A stretch of 64,000 nt of DNA, taken from positions 1-64,000 of the forward strand of contig DASSPH010000010.1 in NCBI GenBank assembly GCA_035699745.1, given 5' to 3'. Both the position numbers and the translations under genes were made by a program. A model generated the notes under the pieces. That model saw only the letters and a program-made list of their open reading frames with translations, made no database searches and was not told the origin of the DNA. The DNA comes from Vicinamibacterales bacterium (lineage in GTDB: Bacteria > Acidobacteriota > Vicinamibacteria > Vicinamibacterales > 2-12-FULL-66-21). Position 1 is the first letter of the stretch. Every line of letters begins with the position of its first letter. Below are positions 8,327 through 16,278 of this stretch, piece after piece.

Positions 8327-10084
8327 TCACCCCGGCAGGTCGATCGTGAACACCGCGCCATGGTCGCGGCGATTCGCGGCGTACACGCGGCCGCCGTGCA
8401 GCTCGACGAGATGCCGCACGATCGACAGGCCCAGCCCGGTGCCTCCCGGATCCTTGCCGCCGCGGGTGCGCGACTTGTCGACGCGGTAGAAACGTTCGAA
8501 GACGCGCTGCAGGTCCGCCGGAGGCATCCCCGGCCCCTCGTCCGACACGCTGATCAGCATGCGGGATTGCTCGCGCCGGCTTTCCAGCACGATCCGCCCG
8601 CCTTCCGGTGAATGATTCGCGGCGTTCTCGAGCAGGTTGCGCAGCGCGTCCTGGAGCTTGGCCGGATCCCCCGCCACAGTGGACGCGTCGCCGGCGATGC
8701 GCCGCGCGACCGTCACCCGCTTCGCCGCGAGCAGTTCGGCGACATCGGTCTGGACGGCGTTGAACAGGCTGTCCACAGAACAGAGGACACGTTCGAGTCC
8801 TTCCTGTCCCGCGTCGAGCCGCGCCAGGCGCAGCAGGTCGCGGACCAGCCGTTCCATGCGCATGGTGTGGCGCGCGACGATCTCCAGAAACCGTCGCGAT
8901 TCTTCCGGCGTCGAGTCGGCGAGCGCTTCGACGTAGCCGCGGATCGCGGTGAGCGGCGTACGCAGCTCGTGCGAGACGTTGGCGACGAAGTCGCGGCGGA
9001 TCTGATCGGCGCGCCGCAGGTCGGTGATGTCGTGCAGCACGACGACGGCGCCGCGGCCGGGGGAGATGTCGACCGGCGCGGTGCGCGCCATGAGGATCAT
9101 GTTGGCGTCGCGCAGCCCCGTCAGCTCGACGCTGTCGGCGGGACGGCCGCCAAGCGCGGCGGCGATCTGCTGCGCGACCGCCGGGTGGCGCACGATTTCC
9201 GGGTACTGCCGGCCTTCCGCGGCGGCGTCGATCTGCAGCATCCGTCTGGCGGCATCGTTGGCGAGCTGCAGCCGCCCGTGCTCGTTGACGACGAGGACCC
9301 CTTCGACCATCCCGGAGAGAATCGCCGCCATCCGCGCGCGATCGGCCTCGAGGCCGGCCAGCCGCCCGGCGAGATCGCGCGTCAGGGAATCGAGCATGCG
9401 CGCGACGGCGCCGATCTCGTCGTGGGCATAGTCTGGGACGGTCGGGGCGAAGTTGCCCGCCGCGTACCGTGTCGCGCGCTCCTCGATCGATCGGATGCGC
9501 CGGGCCAGCGGCGCCGAGAACACCCACGTGAGCAGGATCGCGGCGATGATGCCGACGCCGAAGCCGAGCGCGGCGAGCGAGCGCAGCGACGAGAGCTGGC
9601 GATCGACGCCGGTCAGCGGAAGCGCCAGGCGCACGAACGCGAGCGCCGGCATGCCCGGGTTCCGCACCGGGATGGCGACGTACATCATGTCGGTGCCGAT
9701 CGTGGTGCTGTGCCGCTGCGCCGTGCCGAGGCCCCGATCCCGCGCCGTCACGATCTCGGGGCGTTCGGCATGGTTCTCGACCGATCGCAGCTGTTCCGCG
9801 GTCAGGTCCGAATCGCCGATGACGCGGCCGTCGCCGGCGATGAACGTCACCCGCGCGTCGAGGATGCGGCTGAGCGCATCGGCCTCGCCGTCCAGCTCGA
9901 TGTCGGTCGCGGCGGCGTGGTGCGCCAGCATCTCCGCCGCCATCCGCGCCTGGATCGCCAGCTCGCCGGCGATCCGGTGTTCCAGGCTGCGCCGCACCGA
10001 CCACGAGACGAGCGCCGTCGCGACCAGCACCGCCAGCGCCGCGGCGGCCAATGCGGTGAAGAACAGCTTGGCGCGGAAGGTCAC
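8327..10084 (-). CDS. phoR: PhoR-type membrane sensor histidine kinase
   Basis: 585 residues from a GTG that overlaps the stop of the upstream regulator (GTGA). Order of parts: TM1 (about 7-27), a periplasmic sensor of about 140 residues, TM2 (about 168-190), HAMP (190-245), a PAS domain (250-355), HisKA with phospho-accepting His372 in ANVSHELRTPLTAIRGY, and a HATPase domain with N-box LLENAANHSPEG and G-boxes DEGPGMPP and GGTGLGLSIV. This is the PhoR layout. An open frame continues upstream, but that part is only the regulator gene read out of frame. With its regulator it probably senses phosphate status through the surrounding Pst/Pit systems; this is inference from context. Confidence 0.9.
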   Translation of the reverse strand: MTFRAKLFFTALAAAALAVLVATALVSWSVRRSLEHRIAGELAIQARMAAEMLAHHAAATDIELDGEADALSRILDARVTFIAGDGRVIGDSDLTAEQLRSVENHAERPEIVTARDRGLGTAQRHSTTIGTDMMYVAIPVRNPGMPALAFVRLALPLTGVDRQLSSLRSLAALGFGVGIIAAILLTWVFSAPLARRIRSIEERATRYAAGNFAPTVPDYAHDEIGAVARMLDSLTRDLAGRLAGLEADRARMAAILSGMVEGVLVVNEHGRLQLANDAARRMLQIDAAAEGRQYPEIVRHPAVAQQIAAALGGRPADSVELTGLRDANMILMARTAPVDISPGRGAVVVLHDITDLRRADQIRRDFVANVSHELRTPLTAIRGYVEALADSTPEESRRFLEIVARHTMRMERLVRDLLRLARLDAGQEGLERVLCSVDSLFNAVQTDVAELLAAKRVTVARRIAGDASTVAGDPAKLQDALRNLLENAANHSPEGGRIVLESRREQSRMLISVSDEGPGMPPADLQRVFERFYRVDKSRTRGGKDPGGTGLGLSIVRHLVELHGGRVYAANRRDHGAVFTIDLPG

Positions 10085-10764
10085 CGGTCGTCGAGCCTGT
10101 AGCCGAACTGCTTGACGGTGACGATCGCGTCGGCCAGATACGGCAGCTTCTCGCGCAGCCGCCGGATGTGCACGTCCACCGTTCGCGTGCCGCCGGTGTA
10201 CTGGTACCCCCAGACGTCGGTCAGCAGCACGTCGCGCGAGAGGACGCGGCCGCGGTGCTCGATCAGGTATTGCAGCAGGAGGAACTCCTTTGCGGTGAGC
10301 TTCACCTCCACGCCGTCGACCTGCACCGTGTGCCGGTCGAGGTCGATCGCGATCGGTCCGAACACGAGTCCGCCGGCGGCGGGCGCGGCGGCGCGCTGCA
10401 CGCGGCGGAGCAGCGCCGCGACGCGCGCCGTCAGCTCGCGCGGGCTGAACGGCTTGGTCACGTAGTCGTCGGCGCCCAGCTCCAGTCCGGCGATCCGCTC
10501 CGACTCCTCGCCGCGCGCCGTCAACATGATGATCGGCACCGCCGCGGTGACCGGATCGGCGCGCAGCGCCTGACACACGAGCAGGCCGTCCATGCCCGGC
10601 AGCATGAGATCGAGCACGATCAGATCCGGCAGGGCTGTTTTCGCCGAGGCCAGCGCCGTCGACCCGGAAAAGAGCGTGTCGACCGTGTGTCCCGCGCGGG
10701 TGAGATACAGCGCGATCAACTCGGCGATGTCCCTTTCGTCCTCGACGACCAGGATCCGGCTCAT
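10081..10764 (-). CDS. phoB: PhoB-type response regulator paired with PhoR
   Basis: 227 residues. The receiver has the acidic pocket VVEDERD, phosphoacceptor Asp52 (LIVLDLMLPGMDG) and Lys104 (GADDYVTKPFSPREL). The C-terminal winged helix has LTAKEFLLLQYLIEHRGRVLSR and TRTVDVHIRRLREKL. The ATG at 10764 was chosen because it starts at the conserved MSRILVVEDE and has a GAGGAG ribosome site; the longer open frame lacks family similarity before this point. It forms a two-gene operon with the kinase (4-base overlap). It is the second PhoB-like regulator within 10 kb. This one has a cognate kinase, so it is the better candidate for the true PhoB. Confidence 0.88.
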   Translation of the reverse strand: MSRILVVEDERDIAELIALYLTRAGHTVDTLFSGSTALASAKTALPDLIVLDLMLPGMDGLLVCQALRADPVTAAVPIIMLTARGEESERIAGLELGADDYVTKPFSPRELTARVAALLRRVQRAAAPAAGGLVFGPIAIDLDRHTVQVDGVEVKLTAKEFLLLQYLIEHRGRVLSRDVLLTDVWGYQYTGGTRTVDVHIRRLREKLPYLADAIVTVKQFGYRLDDR

Positions 10765-10912
10765 GCGCGGCTGTTCTCCTCGCGGTGCACCGGTGACCCA
10801 CCCGGAGGACAGTCGCGGTTCAGCTGAGTGCCCAAAGGCACGAAAACAGGCCGGAAAACGCGGGTCCACGGTGGCATCGAGGTTGATGAAAGGAGGGACA
10901 ACGGAGGGGATT

Positions 10913-11503
10913 ATGACACTGCAGAACATTCGTCAGAAGGGCGCGGCGGCGGCCGCGGTGGTCGGGCTGGGAGCGCTCCTCGTCGGATGCTCTCGTGACG
11001 GGGTCAGCGCCGCGCAGATGGCCGGGGTTTCGGCGGCTGCGCCGCCCATGTCGGTGAGCTGCGAGCCGAACCAGCGCGCCGTCGTCCGGCAGGTTCCGGT
11101 GAACGGCGCGTTCCAGTCACAGGTGCAGTGCGAGTCGGTCGTGCCGTCCGCTTTCGCACCCGCAGGGACGGCCGGCACCGTCGGCGCGATGGCGCCCGCG
11201 TACCAGCAGGTCGCGTATGCGCCGGTCGCGCCGCTCGACAACACGCAGCTCGTGCGGACCGCGTACCCGCAGCAGACGGTCGTGACGCGTGAGGTCGCCC
11301 CGCGGCGCGTCGTGACGCAGCGGGTCGAGCGGGTGTCGCGCCCGACGCGCTCGGTCAAGAAGAGCGCGATCATCATCGGGTCGTCCGCGGGCGTGGGCGC
11401 CGGCGTCGGCGCGGCTATCGGCGGCAAGAAGGGAGCCGGCATCGGCGCCCTGATCGGCGGCGGCAGCGCGGCGATCTGGGATCAGATCACCCGCCGGAAG
11501 TAG
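10913..11503 (+). CDS. Lipoprotein with C-terminal glycine-zipper segment
   Basis: 196 residues. The signal peptide ends in a lipobox (LLVGC), so it is probably acylated and membrane-anchored. A low-complexity Ala/Pro/Val region follows, then a basic stretch, then a glycine-zipper hairpin (AGVGAGVGAAIGG, GAGIGALIGGG) of the kind that inserts in membranes in Rick_17kDa or YMGG-like proteins. A GGAGGGG ribosome site stands 3-5 bases before this ATG. An in-frame ATG 9 codons upstream is less well placed. The gene diverges from the phoB-phoR operon. Function unknown; a cell-envelope structural or stress lipoprotein is the usual guess for this type. Confidence 0.75.
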   Translation: MTLQNIRQKGAAAAAVVGLGALLVGCSRDGVSAAQMAGVSAAAPPMSVSCEPNQRAVVRQVPVNGAFQSQVQCESVVPSAFAPAGTAGTVGAMAPAYQQVAYAPVAPLDNTQLVRTAYPQQTVVTREVAPRRVVTQRVERVSRPTRSVKKSAIIIGSSAGVGAGVGAAIGGKKGAGIGALIGGGSAAIWDQITRRK

Positions 11504-11513
11504 CCGGGAACCA

Positions 11514-11611
11514 GGGATCGGGGATCGGGAATCGGGGATCAGGGATCAGGGATCAGGGATCAGAGATCAGGGATCGGGGATCGGGGATCGGGGATCGGGG
11601 ATCGGGGATTC
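11514..11611. repeat. Heptamer tandem repeat, consensus GGGATCG/GGGATCA
   Basis: Fourteen back-to-back 7-base units without indels: GGGATCG, GGGATCG, GGAATCG, four GGGATCA, GAGATCA, five GGGATCG, GGGATTC. It begins 10 bases after the lipoprotein stop. The reverse complement of the same heptamer recurs inside dnaE2 (23032-23066). Confidence 0.95.
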
Positions 11612-11616
11612 CCGGT

Positions 11617-11679
11617 CCTCGAACCTCGCTCCTCGAACCTCGCTCCTCGAACCTCGAACCTCGCCCCTCGCCCCTCGAA
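11617..11679. repeat. Heptamer tandem repeat, consensus CCTCGNN
   Basis: Nine exact-period 7-base units: CCTCGAA, CCTCGCT, CCTCGAA, CCTCGCT, CCTCGAA, CCTCGAA, CCTCGCC, CCTCGCC, CCTCGAA. It directly follows the GGGATCG tract. The same family appears at 16237-16278 and, in both orientations, inside dnaE2 (21772-21813 and 22618-22659). Confidence 0.95.
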
Positions 11680-11731
11680 TCCTCCCAATTTCGTCACCCT
11701 CAGAAGCGTCTTCGCCCCGTCACATAGGGCT

Positions 11732-11760
11732 TTGATCCCGCAGCTCAACAAGCATAGAAT
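11732..11760 (+). promoter_or_regulatory. Probable sigma-70-type promoter of the TonB receptor gene
   Basis: TTGATC (11732-11737) and TAGAAT (11755-11760) are separated by 17 bases, a near-consensus housekeeping promoter. The predicted start at about 11767 leaves a leader of about 50 bases before the ATG at 11817, containing a purine-rich ribosome site (GGAGGAGGGA). The rest of the 313-base intergenic region is the two heptamer tracts. The same -35 hexamer and spacing occur before imuA. Confidence 0.6.
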
Positions 11761-11816
11761 CCCGTCACTCTTATCAAAAAAAGAGGCTTGTGCATTTCTC
11801 TGTGGAGGAGGGACGG

Positions 11817-14800
11817 ATGAAACATTACGCCTGGTTAATAGGCGTTCTTGCGCTATGCCTGTCGGCGACGACAGGCGCCTACGCGCAGGAGCAGTCGGCG
11901 TCGATCCAGGGGGTCGTCGCGGACACCTCGGGAGCCGTGTTGCCCGGTGTCACCATCGAAGCGCGCAGTCCATCGGTGGTCGGCGTGAGCACGACGACGT
12001 CGGACGAGCGCGGCATCTACCGCTTTCCGGCGCTGCCGCCGGGACGCTACGAACTCACCGCGAGTCTGTCCGGCTTCGCGACCAAGAAGCTGAGTGACGT
12101 CGACCTGCTGCTCGGCCAGGCGCTGAAGATCGATCTGCAGCTGGCGCTGGCAAGCGTCAGCGAATCGGTGCAGGTCACGGGCGAGAGCCCGATCATCGAC
12201 GTCAAGCAGAACGCCGCCACGGCGAGCATCACGCAGGATCTGATGGAACGGATCCCGCGCGGCCGCAACTTCACCACCATCCTCAACACCGCCCCCGGCA
12301 CCAACGACGAAAGCCGCAACGGCGGGAACCAGATCGACGGGTCCAGCGGCTCCGAGAACCGCTTCGTCGTGGACGGCATGGATACGACGAACCTGCGGAC
12401 CGGCGTCTCCGGCAAGACCGTGTTCACCGACTTCCTCGCCGAAGTCCAGGTGAAGTCCTCGGGGTACGCCGCGGAGTACGGCGGCTCGACCGGCGGCGTC
12501 GTCAATGCCATCTCGAAGAGCGGCAGCAACAGCTTCCGCGGCAGCGGCGGCGCGTACTATCGCAATGAGAAGATGCAGTCGGCGCCGCGCAAGGGCTGGC
12601 GCATCAACCCGTTCACCGACTGCACGGCCAACACCTGCAGCGGCACGCCGGAGTTCGTCGCCACGCCTGATGCGCCGTTCACGAACTGGAACCCGATCGG
12701 GGATCTCGGCGGTCCGATTTTCCAGAATCGTGCCTGGTTCTACGGCGGCATCAGCTACGACCGCACGGATACCGAACGGAGGACGACGTTCCGTAACTCG
12801 CCGGCGCCGTATGTCACGAAGACGCTGTCCACGTGGAGCGACTCGAAGTACTACAACGGCAACATCTCGACGCAGCCCACCAACAACACGCGCCTGCGTT
12901 TCAGCACGGCGTTGACGCGCTCGGCGAACCGCGGCACGTTCACGAACTTGAACGTTCAGCCGGACGGCTCGTTCTTCGCCGACGGCACGCCGACGAACGG
13001 CTTCAATACCGCGACCTGGGACGCGACCGAGGAACGGTTCAAGGATCGGTGGGAGCGGACCGGCAGCAACAGCCGCAACGATCTCTACGTCGGCGACTTC
13101 AACTGGACGATGACCTCGAGGCTGCTCCTCAACGTCAATTCCGGCTATTGGGCGACCGACACCTGGAGTCCTGAAGCGTTTGCCGGCGACCAGATCATCC
13201 ACTCGTTCAACGGCACCAACTGCGATCCGCTGGGCGGCACCTGTCCGTTCCCGGAGACGCCCGAGTCGCTGCGCCGCATCCAGGGCTTCAGCGACAACAA
13301 GTCGACCTCACGGACCGTGCAGGATCTCTACGCGCGCACCCACGTGAACACCAACCTGACGTGGTTCAAGAGCGGCTGGGGCGGCGAGCACCAGTTCAAG
13401 CTCGGCGCGCGCGTCGAGCGGCTCCAGAACCGAGTCAACTCGGGGGCGCAGCAGCCGACGATCACCTTGTTCTGGAACCAGGCCTACGCCGCGCTGGACG
13501 GCCGCACGGTGCGCGGTCCCTACGGCTACTACCAGGTGAGCCGCGGCGTCGTGACCAACGGCGAGGTCAACTCGAACAACTGGGGCTTCTGGGTGCAGGA
13601 CAGCTGGACGGTGCGCCGCAACCTCACCATCAACGCCGGTCTCCGCACCGAGAACGAGAACACGCCCTCGTTCCGCAATGAGTTCCCCGGCATCTCGTTC
13701 GGGTTCGCCGAGAAGCTCGCGCCGCGCGTCGGCTTCGCCTACGACATCAAGGGCGACAGCCGCTGGAAGGCATACGGCAGCTACGGCCGCTACTTCGACG
13801 TGACCAAGCTCGAGATGCCGCGCGGCTCGTTCGGCGCGGAGCACTGGATCCAGTACTTCTGGACCCTCGACACGCTCGACTGGACCGGCATCAACTGCCA
13901 GGAGGGACCGACCGGCTGCCCCGGCACCTACATCGAGCAGAACGATCGCCGTCACCCGGCCAACGAACCGGATCCGAAGCTGGCCGCCTACTTCGGCCGC
14001 GAGCAGAACACGATCGATCCGGACATCAAGCCGGTGCGCACCGGCGAGATCACGCTGGGCCTCGATCACGAGCTGAACCGGACGATGTCGGTCGGCGTGC
14101 GCTACGTGCACAAGTGGCTCGATCGCACGATCGAGGACGTCGGCATCCTCGTGCCCGGCGTCGGCGAGGTCTTCTTCATCGCCAATCCCGGCGAAGGCGT
14201 GGCGGAGCAGATCCTGCCCAAGCCCGCGCCGGTGCTCCCGGCCGCGCAGCGCGACTACGACGGCGTCGAGTTCCGTCTCACGCGCCGCCTCGCCAACCGC
14301 TGGTCGATGATCGGCAGCTACACCTGGAGCCGGCTGTTCGGCAACTACGGCGGTCTGGCCAGTTCGGACGAGAACGGCCGCACCAGCCCGAACGTCGAGC
14401 GCTACTTCGACGGCATGTACCTGCTGTTCGACAAGACCGGCACGCCGGTCTACGGCCTGCTGCCGACCGATCGCCCGCACTATTTCAAGCTGCAGGCGAC
14501 CTACGATCTGCCGTGGGGCACCAATGTCGGCATGCTGGGCTATCTCGCGTCGGGCGGTCCGCTGTCCACCGCGGTCAACCTGCTCGGCTACAACCCGACC
14601 TTCGTCAACGGCCGCGGCGACCTCGGGCGGCTGCCGTGGAACTCGCAGATCGACCTGTTCCTGCAGCACGATTTCCGGTTGATGCGCGGCCACCGCGTCG
14701 CGGTCAACCTGAACATCGACAACCTGTTCGATCAGGCTGCCGTGCTGAACCAGAACACGTCGCCGTACCGCGACTCGATGAGCGTCCCCTCGTCCATCGC

Positions 14801-14993
14801 GTCGTCCACGACGACGCCGGGGGTGCTCTCGGCGCGTGACAACTACCTGCTGAACACGGGCTACGATCCGGCGTTCCTCGCCGCGGCCATGCGGACCGCG
14901 GGCAGCCGGATGCGCGACAACTCGCTCTACGGCAAGCCCTCGAGCTTCCAGGGCCGCCGCCAGCTGCGCCTCGGGTTCAAGTACACGTTCTGA
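11817..14993 (+). CDS. TonB-dependent receptor with carboxypeptidase-regulatory domain (Oar-like)
   Basis: 1058 residues. The signal peptide is cleaved near AYAQ (about residue 25). A carboxypeptidase-regulatory-like beta-sandwich follows (about 28-110: GVVADTSGAVLPGVTIEARS, YRFPALPPGRYELTA). The plug comes next (about 125-240: VDGMDTTNLRTG, YGGSTGGVVNAISKSGSN), then a long outer-membrane barrel ending LRLGFKYTF. This architecture is the Oar-like receptor family, expanded in Acidobacteriota for polymer or glycan uptake (family knowledge). No SusD partner lies beside it. The start at 11817 is set by the GGAGGAGGGA site and the signal peptide; an ATG-equivalent 9 codons upstream would precede the ribosome site. 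Substrate unknown. Confidence 0.92.
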   Translation: MKHYAWLIGVLALCLSATTGAYAQEQSASIQGVVADTSGAVLPGVTIEARSPSVVGVSTTTSDERGIYRFPALPPGRYELTASLSGFATKKLSDVDLLLGQALKIDLQLALASVSESVQVTGESPIIDVKQNAATASITQDLMERIPRGRNFTTILNTAPGTNDESRNGGNQIDGSSGSENRFVVDGMDTTNLRTGVSGKTVFTDFLAEVQVKSSGYAAEYGGSTGGVVNAISKSGSNSFRGSGGAYYRNEKMQSAPRKGWRINPFTDCTANTCSGTPEFVATPDAPFTNWNPIGDLGGPIFQNRAWFYGGISYDRTDTERRTTFRNSPAPYVTKTLSTWSDSKYYNGNISTQPTNNTRLRFSTALTRSANRGTFTNLNVQPDGSFFADGTPTNGFNTATWDATEERFKDRWERTGSNSRNDLYVGDFNWTMTSRLLLNVNSGYWATDTWSPEAFAGDQIIHSFNGTNCDPLGGTCPFPETPESLRRIQGFSDNKSTSRTVQDLYARTHVNTNLTWFKSGWGGEHQFKLGARVERLQNRVNSGAQQPTITLFWNQAYAALDGRTVRGPYGYYQVSRGVVTNGEVNSNNWGFWVQDSWTVRRNLTINAGLRTENENTPSFRNEFPGISFGFAEKLAPRVGFAYDIKGDSRWKAYGSYGRYFDVTKLEMPRGSFGAEHWIQYFWTLDTLDWTGINCQEGPTGCPGTYIEQNDRRHPANEPDPKLAAYFGREQNTIDPDIKPVRTGEITLGLDHELNRTMSVGVRYVHKWLDRTIEDVGILVPGVGEVFFIANPGEGVAEQILPKPAPVLPAAQRDYDGVEFRLTRRLANRWSMIGSYTWSRLFGNYGGLASSDENGRTSPNVERYFDGMYLLFDKTGTPVYGLLPTDRPHYFKLQATYDLPWGTNVGMLGYLASGGPLSTAVNLLGYNPTFVNGRGDLGRLPWNSQIDLFLQHDFRLMRGHRVAVNLNIDNLFDQAAVLNQNTSPYRDSMSVPSSIASSTTTPGVLSARDNYLLNTGYDPAFLAAAMRTAGSRMRDNSLYGKPSSFQGRRQLRLGFKYTF

Positions 14994-15000
14994 TCAGTGA

Positions 15001-15045
15001 CCGGTAACCGGTAACCGGTAACCAGTTGCCGGTTACCGGTTACCG
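15001..15045. repeat. Palindromic heptamer repeat CCGGTAA/CCGGTTA
   Basis: Six 7-base units: three CCGGTAA, one CCAGTTG, two CCGGTTA, then CCG. The second half is the reverse complement of the first, so 15002-15018 pairs perfectly with 15029-15045 (17 bp, 10-base loop). It lies 7 bases after the TonB receptor stop. It could stop transcription as a hairpin, but it has no T-run, and it is built from the same exact heptamer period as the other tracts in the window. Confidence 0.9.
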
Positions 15046-15061
15046 CGACCTACAATGTCCC

Positions 15062-15529
15062 ATGGCCGCGTGGCTCTTCGTGGCGTGGGTCGCCGCTCAG
15101 GCGACGCTGGCGCCGAAGCCGATCGAGACGAAACACGTGACGGTGAGGACGTCAGCCGGACCGATGGGGTCGGGAAAGCTGCTCCTCCACGTCGACGTCA
15201 CGCCGCGCGACAAGATGCGCGTCTACGCGCCAGGGCAGCCTGGCTACATCGCCATCGAATTGAAGCTGGATGCGGACGCACCGGTGACCGCGTCAGGAAA
15301 GCCGAAGTACCCCGCCGGCGAAAAGCTGTTCATGCCGGCGCTCAACGAAACGCAACTCGTCTACAGCACACCGTTCCGCATCACACAGGAAGTCACGCCG
15401 CGGGCCGTCCCGGATCGCGCCCCGGTCATCAGGGGCTCGCTTCGGTATCAGGCGTGCGACGATGCGATCTGCTACAAACCGGCGACGATCGCACTCAGCT
15501 GGCCGATCCCGAACTCCGAGCCGCGGTAA
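15062..15529 (+). CDS. DsbD N-terminal-like (disulfide interchange) periplasmic protein
   Basis: 155 residues. A short hydrophobic N-terminus (AAWLFVAWVAAQATLA) acts as signal or anchor. The C-terminal part carries LRYQACDDAICYKP, matching the Cys pair of the immunoglobulin-like N-terminal domain of DsbD (PF11412), which passes electrons to periplasmic partners. The membrane and thioredoxin parts of DsbD are absent, so this is a stand-alone domain. The ATG at 15062 is preferred; an earlier ATG at 15026 would start inside the palindromic repeat. Function is assigned by the Cys motif only. Confidence 0.65.
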   Translation: MAAWLFVAWVAAQATLAPKPIETKHVTVRTSAGPMGSGKLLLHVDVTPRDKMRVYAPGQPGYIAIELKLDADAPVTASGKPKYPAGEKLFMPALNETQLVYSTPFRITQEVTPRAVPDRAPVIRGSLRYQACDDAICYKPATIALSWPIPNSEPR

Positions 15530-15564
15530 GCGCGCGGAGAGCGGACAGCGGCAGGCGCCTCCGC

Positions 15565-16215
15565 CTACGCCATCGCGAGCCACGCGACGCCGAGCACGAT
15601 CGACGACACCCCGACGAGCGCGCCGGCGGCGTGGCCCACGCGCTGGAGCGCGCGCGTGGAGAGCAGTCCCGCCAGCGCCACCCCGAACAGCAGCATCGAC
15701 GCCAGGATGCCGATCGCGAAGACGGCGATCATCGCGAGCAGCTGCGACAGCGGCGCGGCAGCCAGGTTGTCGCCGAACGGCGTCAGCATCGCCAGCGCGC
15801 GCAGGCTGCTGATCGCGAACGCCGCGCCAATCAGCGCCGGCACGTGCGAGGGGTGTGCGGCGTGCCCGGGATGCGCCGCGTGCGGCGGATCCGCGCCGGC
15901 TTTGCGCCGCCACAGGTGCTGCAGCGTCAGCAGCCCCATCGCAATCAGGAGGCCGCCGCCCAGCATTTCGCCGCCGCGCTCCACGTGCGGCGGAATCGAC
16001 CAGCCGGCCAGGACGATGACGCCGGCGCCGAGCCCCAGGAGGAGCGCGTGGCCGGCGGCGAACCGCGCGGCGATGCCGAGCGCGGACGCGCGGCGCGCCG
16101 CGGCCGATCGATCGCCGGTGCGGCCGTCGACCGACAGCGCCGCGATCGCCATCAAATGATCGCCGCCAAGGCCGTGGAGAAACCCGAGCGCGACCGCGGA
16201 GAGCAGCAGGAACAC
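15565..16215 (-). CDS. NicO/UreH-like membrane protein (putative metal transporter)
   Basis: 216 residues, about six hydrophobic helices. The first helix holds GFLHGLGGDHLMAIAALS, resembling the His-x4-Asp-His signature that binds nickel or cobalt in NiCoT/NicO permeases. A central His-rich loop (HAAHPGHAAHPSH) could bind metal, and a second motif, LTPFGDNL, lies in a later helix. The protein is shorter than classical NiCoT permeases but close to UreH-type members. Substrate not determinable. It converges with the DsbD-N-like gene and is followed upstream by a heptamer repeat. Confidence 0.6.
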   Translation of the reverse strand: MFLLLSAVALGFLHGLGGDHLMAIAALSVDGRTGDRSAAARRASALGIAARFAAGHALLLGLGAGVIVLAGWSIPPHVERGGEMLGGGLLIAMGLLTLQHLWRRKAGADPPHAAHPGHAAHPSHVPALIGAAFAISSLRALAMLTPFGDNLAAAPLSQLLAMIAVFAIGILASMLLFGVALAGLLSTRALQRVGHAAGALVGVSSIVLGVAWLAMA

Positions 16216-16236
16216 GACGAACGATTATAGTGCGCT

Positions 16237-16278
16237 CGCTCCTCGATCCTCGCTCCTCGTTCCTCGGTCCTCGATCAC
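16237..16278. repeat. Heptamer tandem repeat, consensus CGNTCCT
   Basis: Six exact 7-base units: CGCTCCT, CGATCCT, CGCTCCT, CGTTCCT, CGGTCCT, CGATCAC. The last unit overlaps the stop codon of the MFS gene on the minus strand. Read in another phase it belongs to the CCTCGNN family found at 11617 and in dnaE2. Confidence 0.9.

Noticed and set aside
11514-11679. Heptamer tracts as sequencing or assembly artefacts
   Set aside because: The units vary in an orderly way, occur at many separate sites with different consensus, and several keep long reading frames open, which artefacts would not do.
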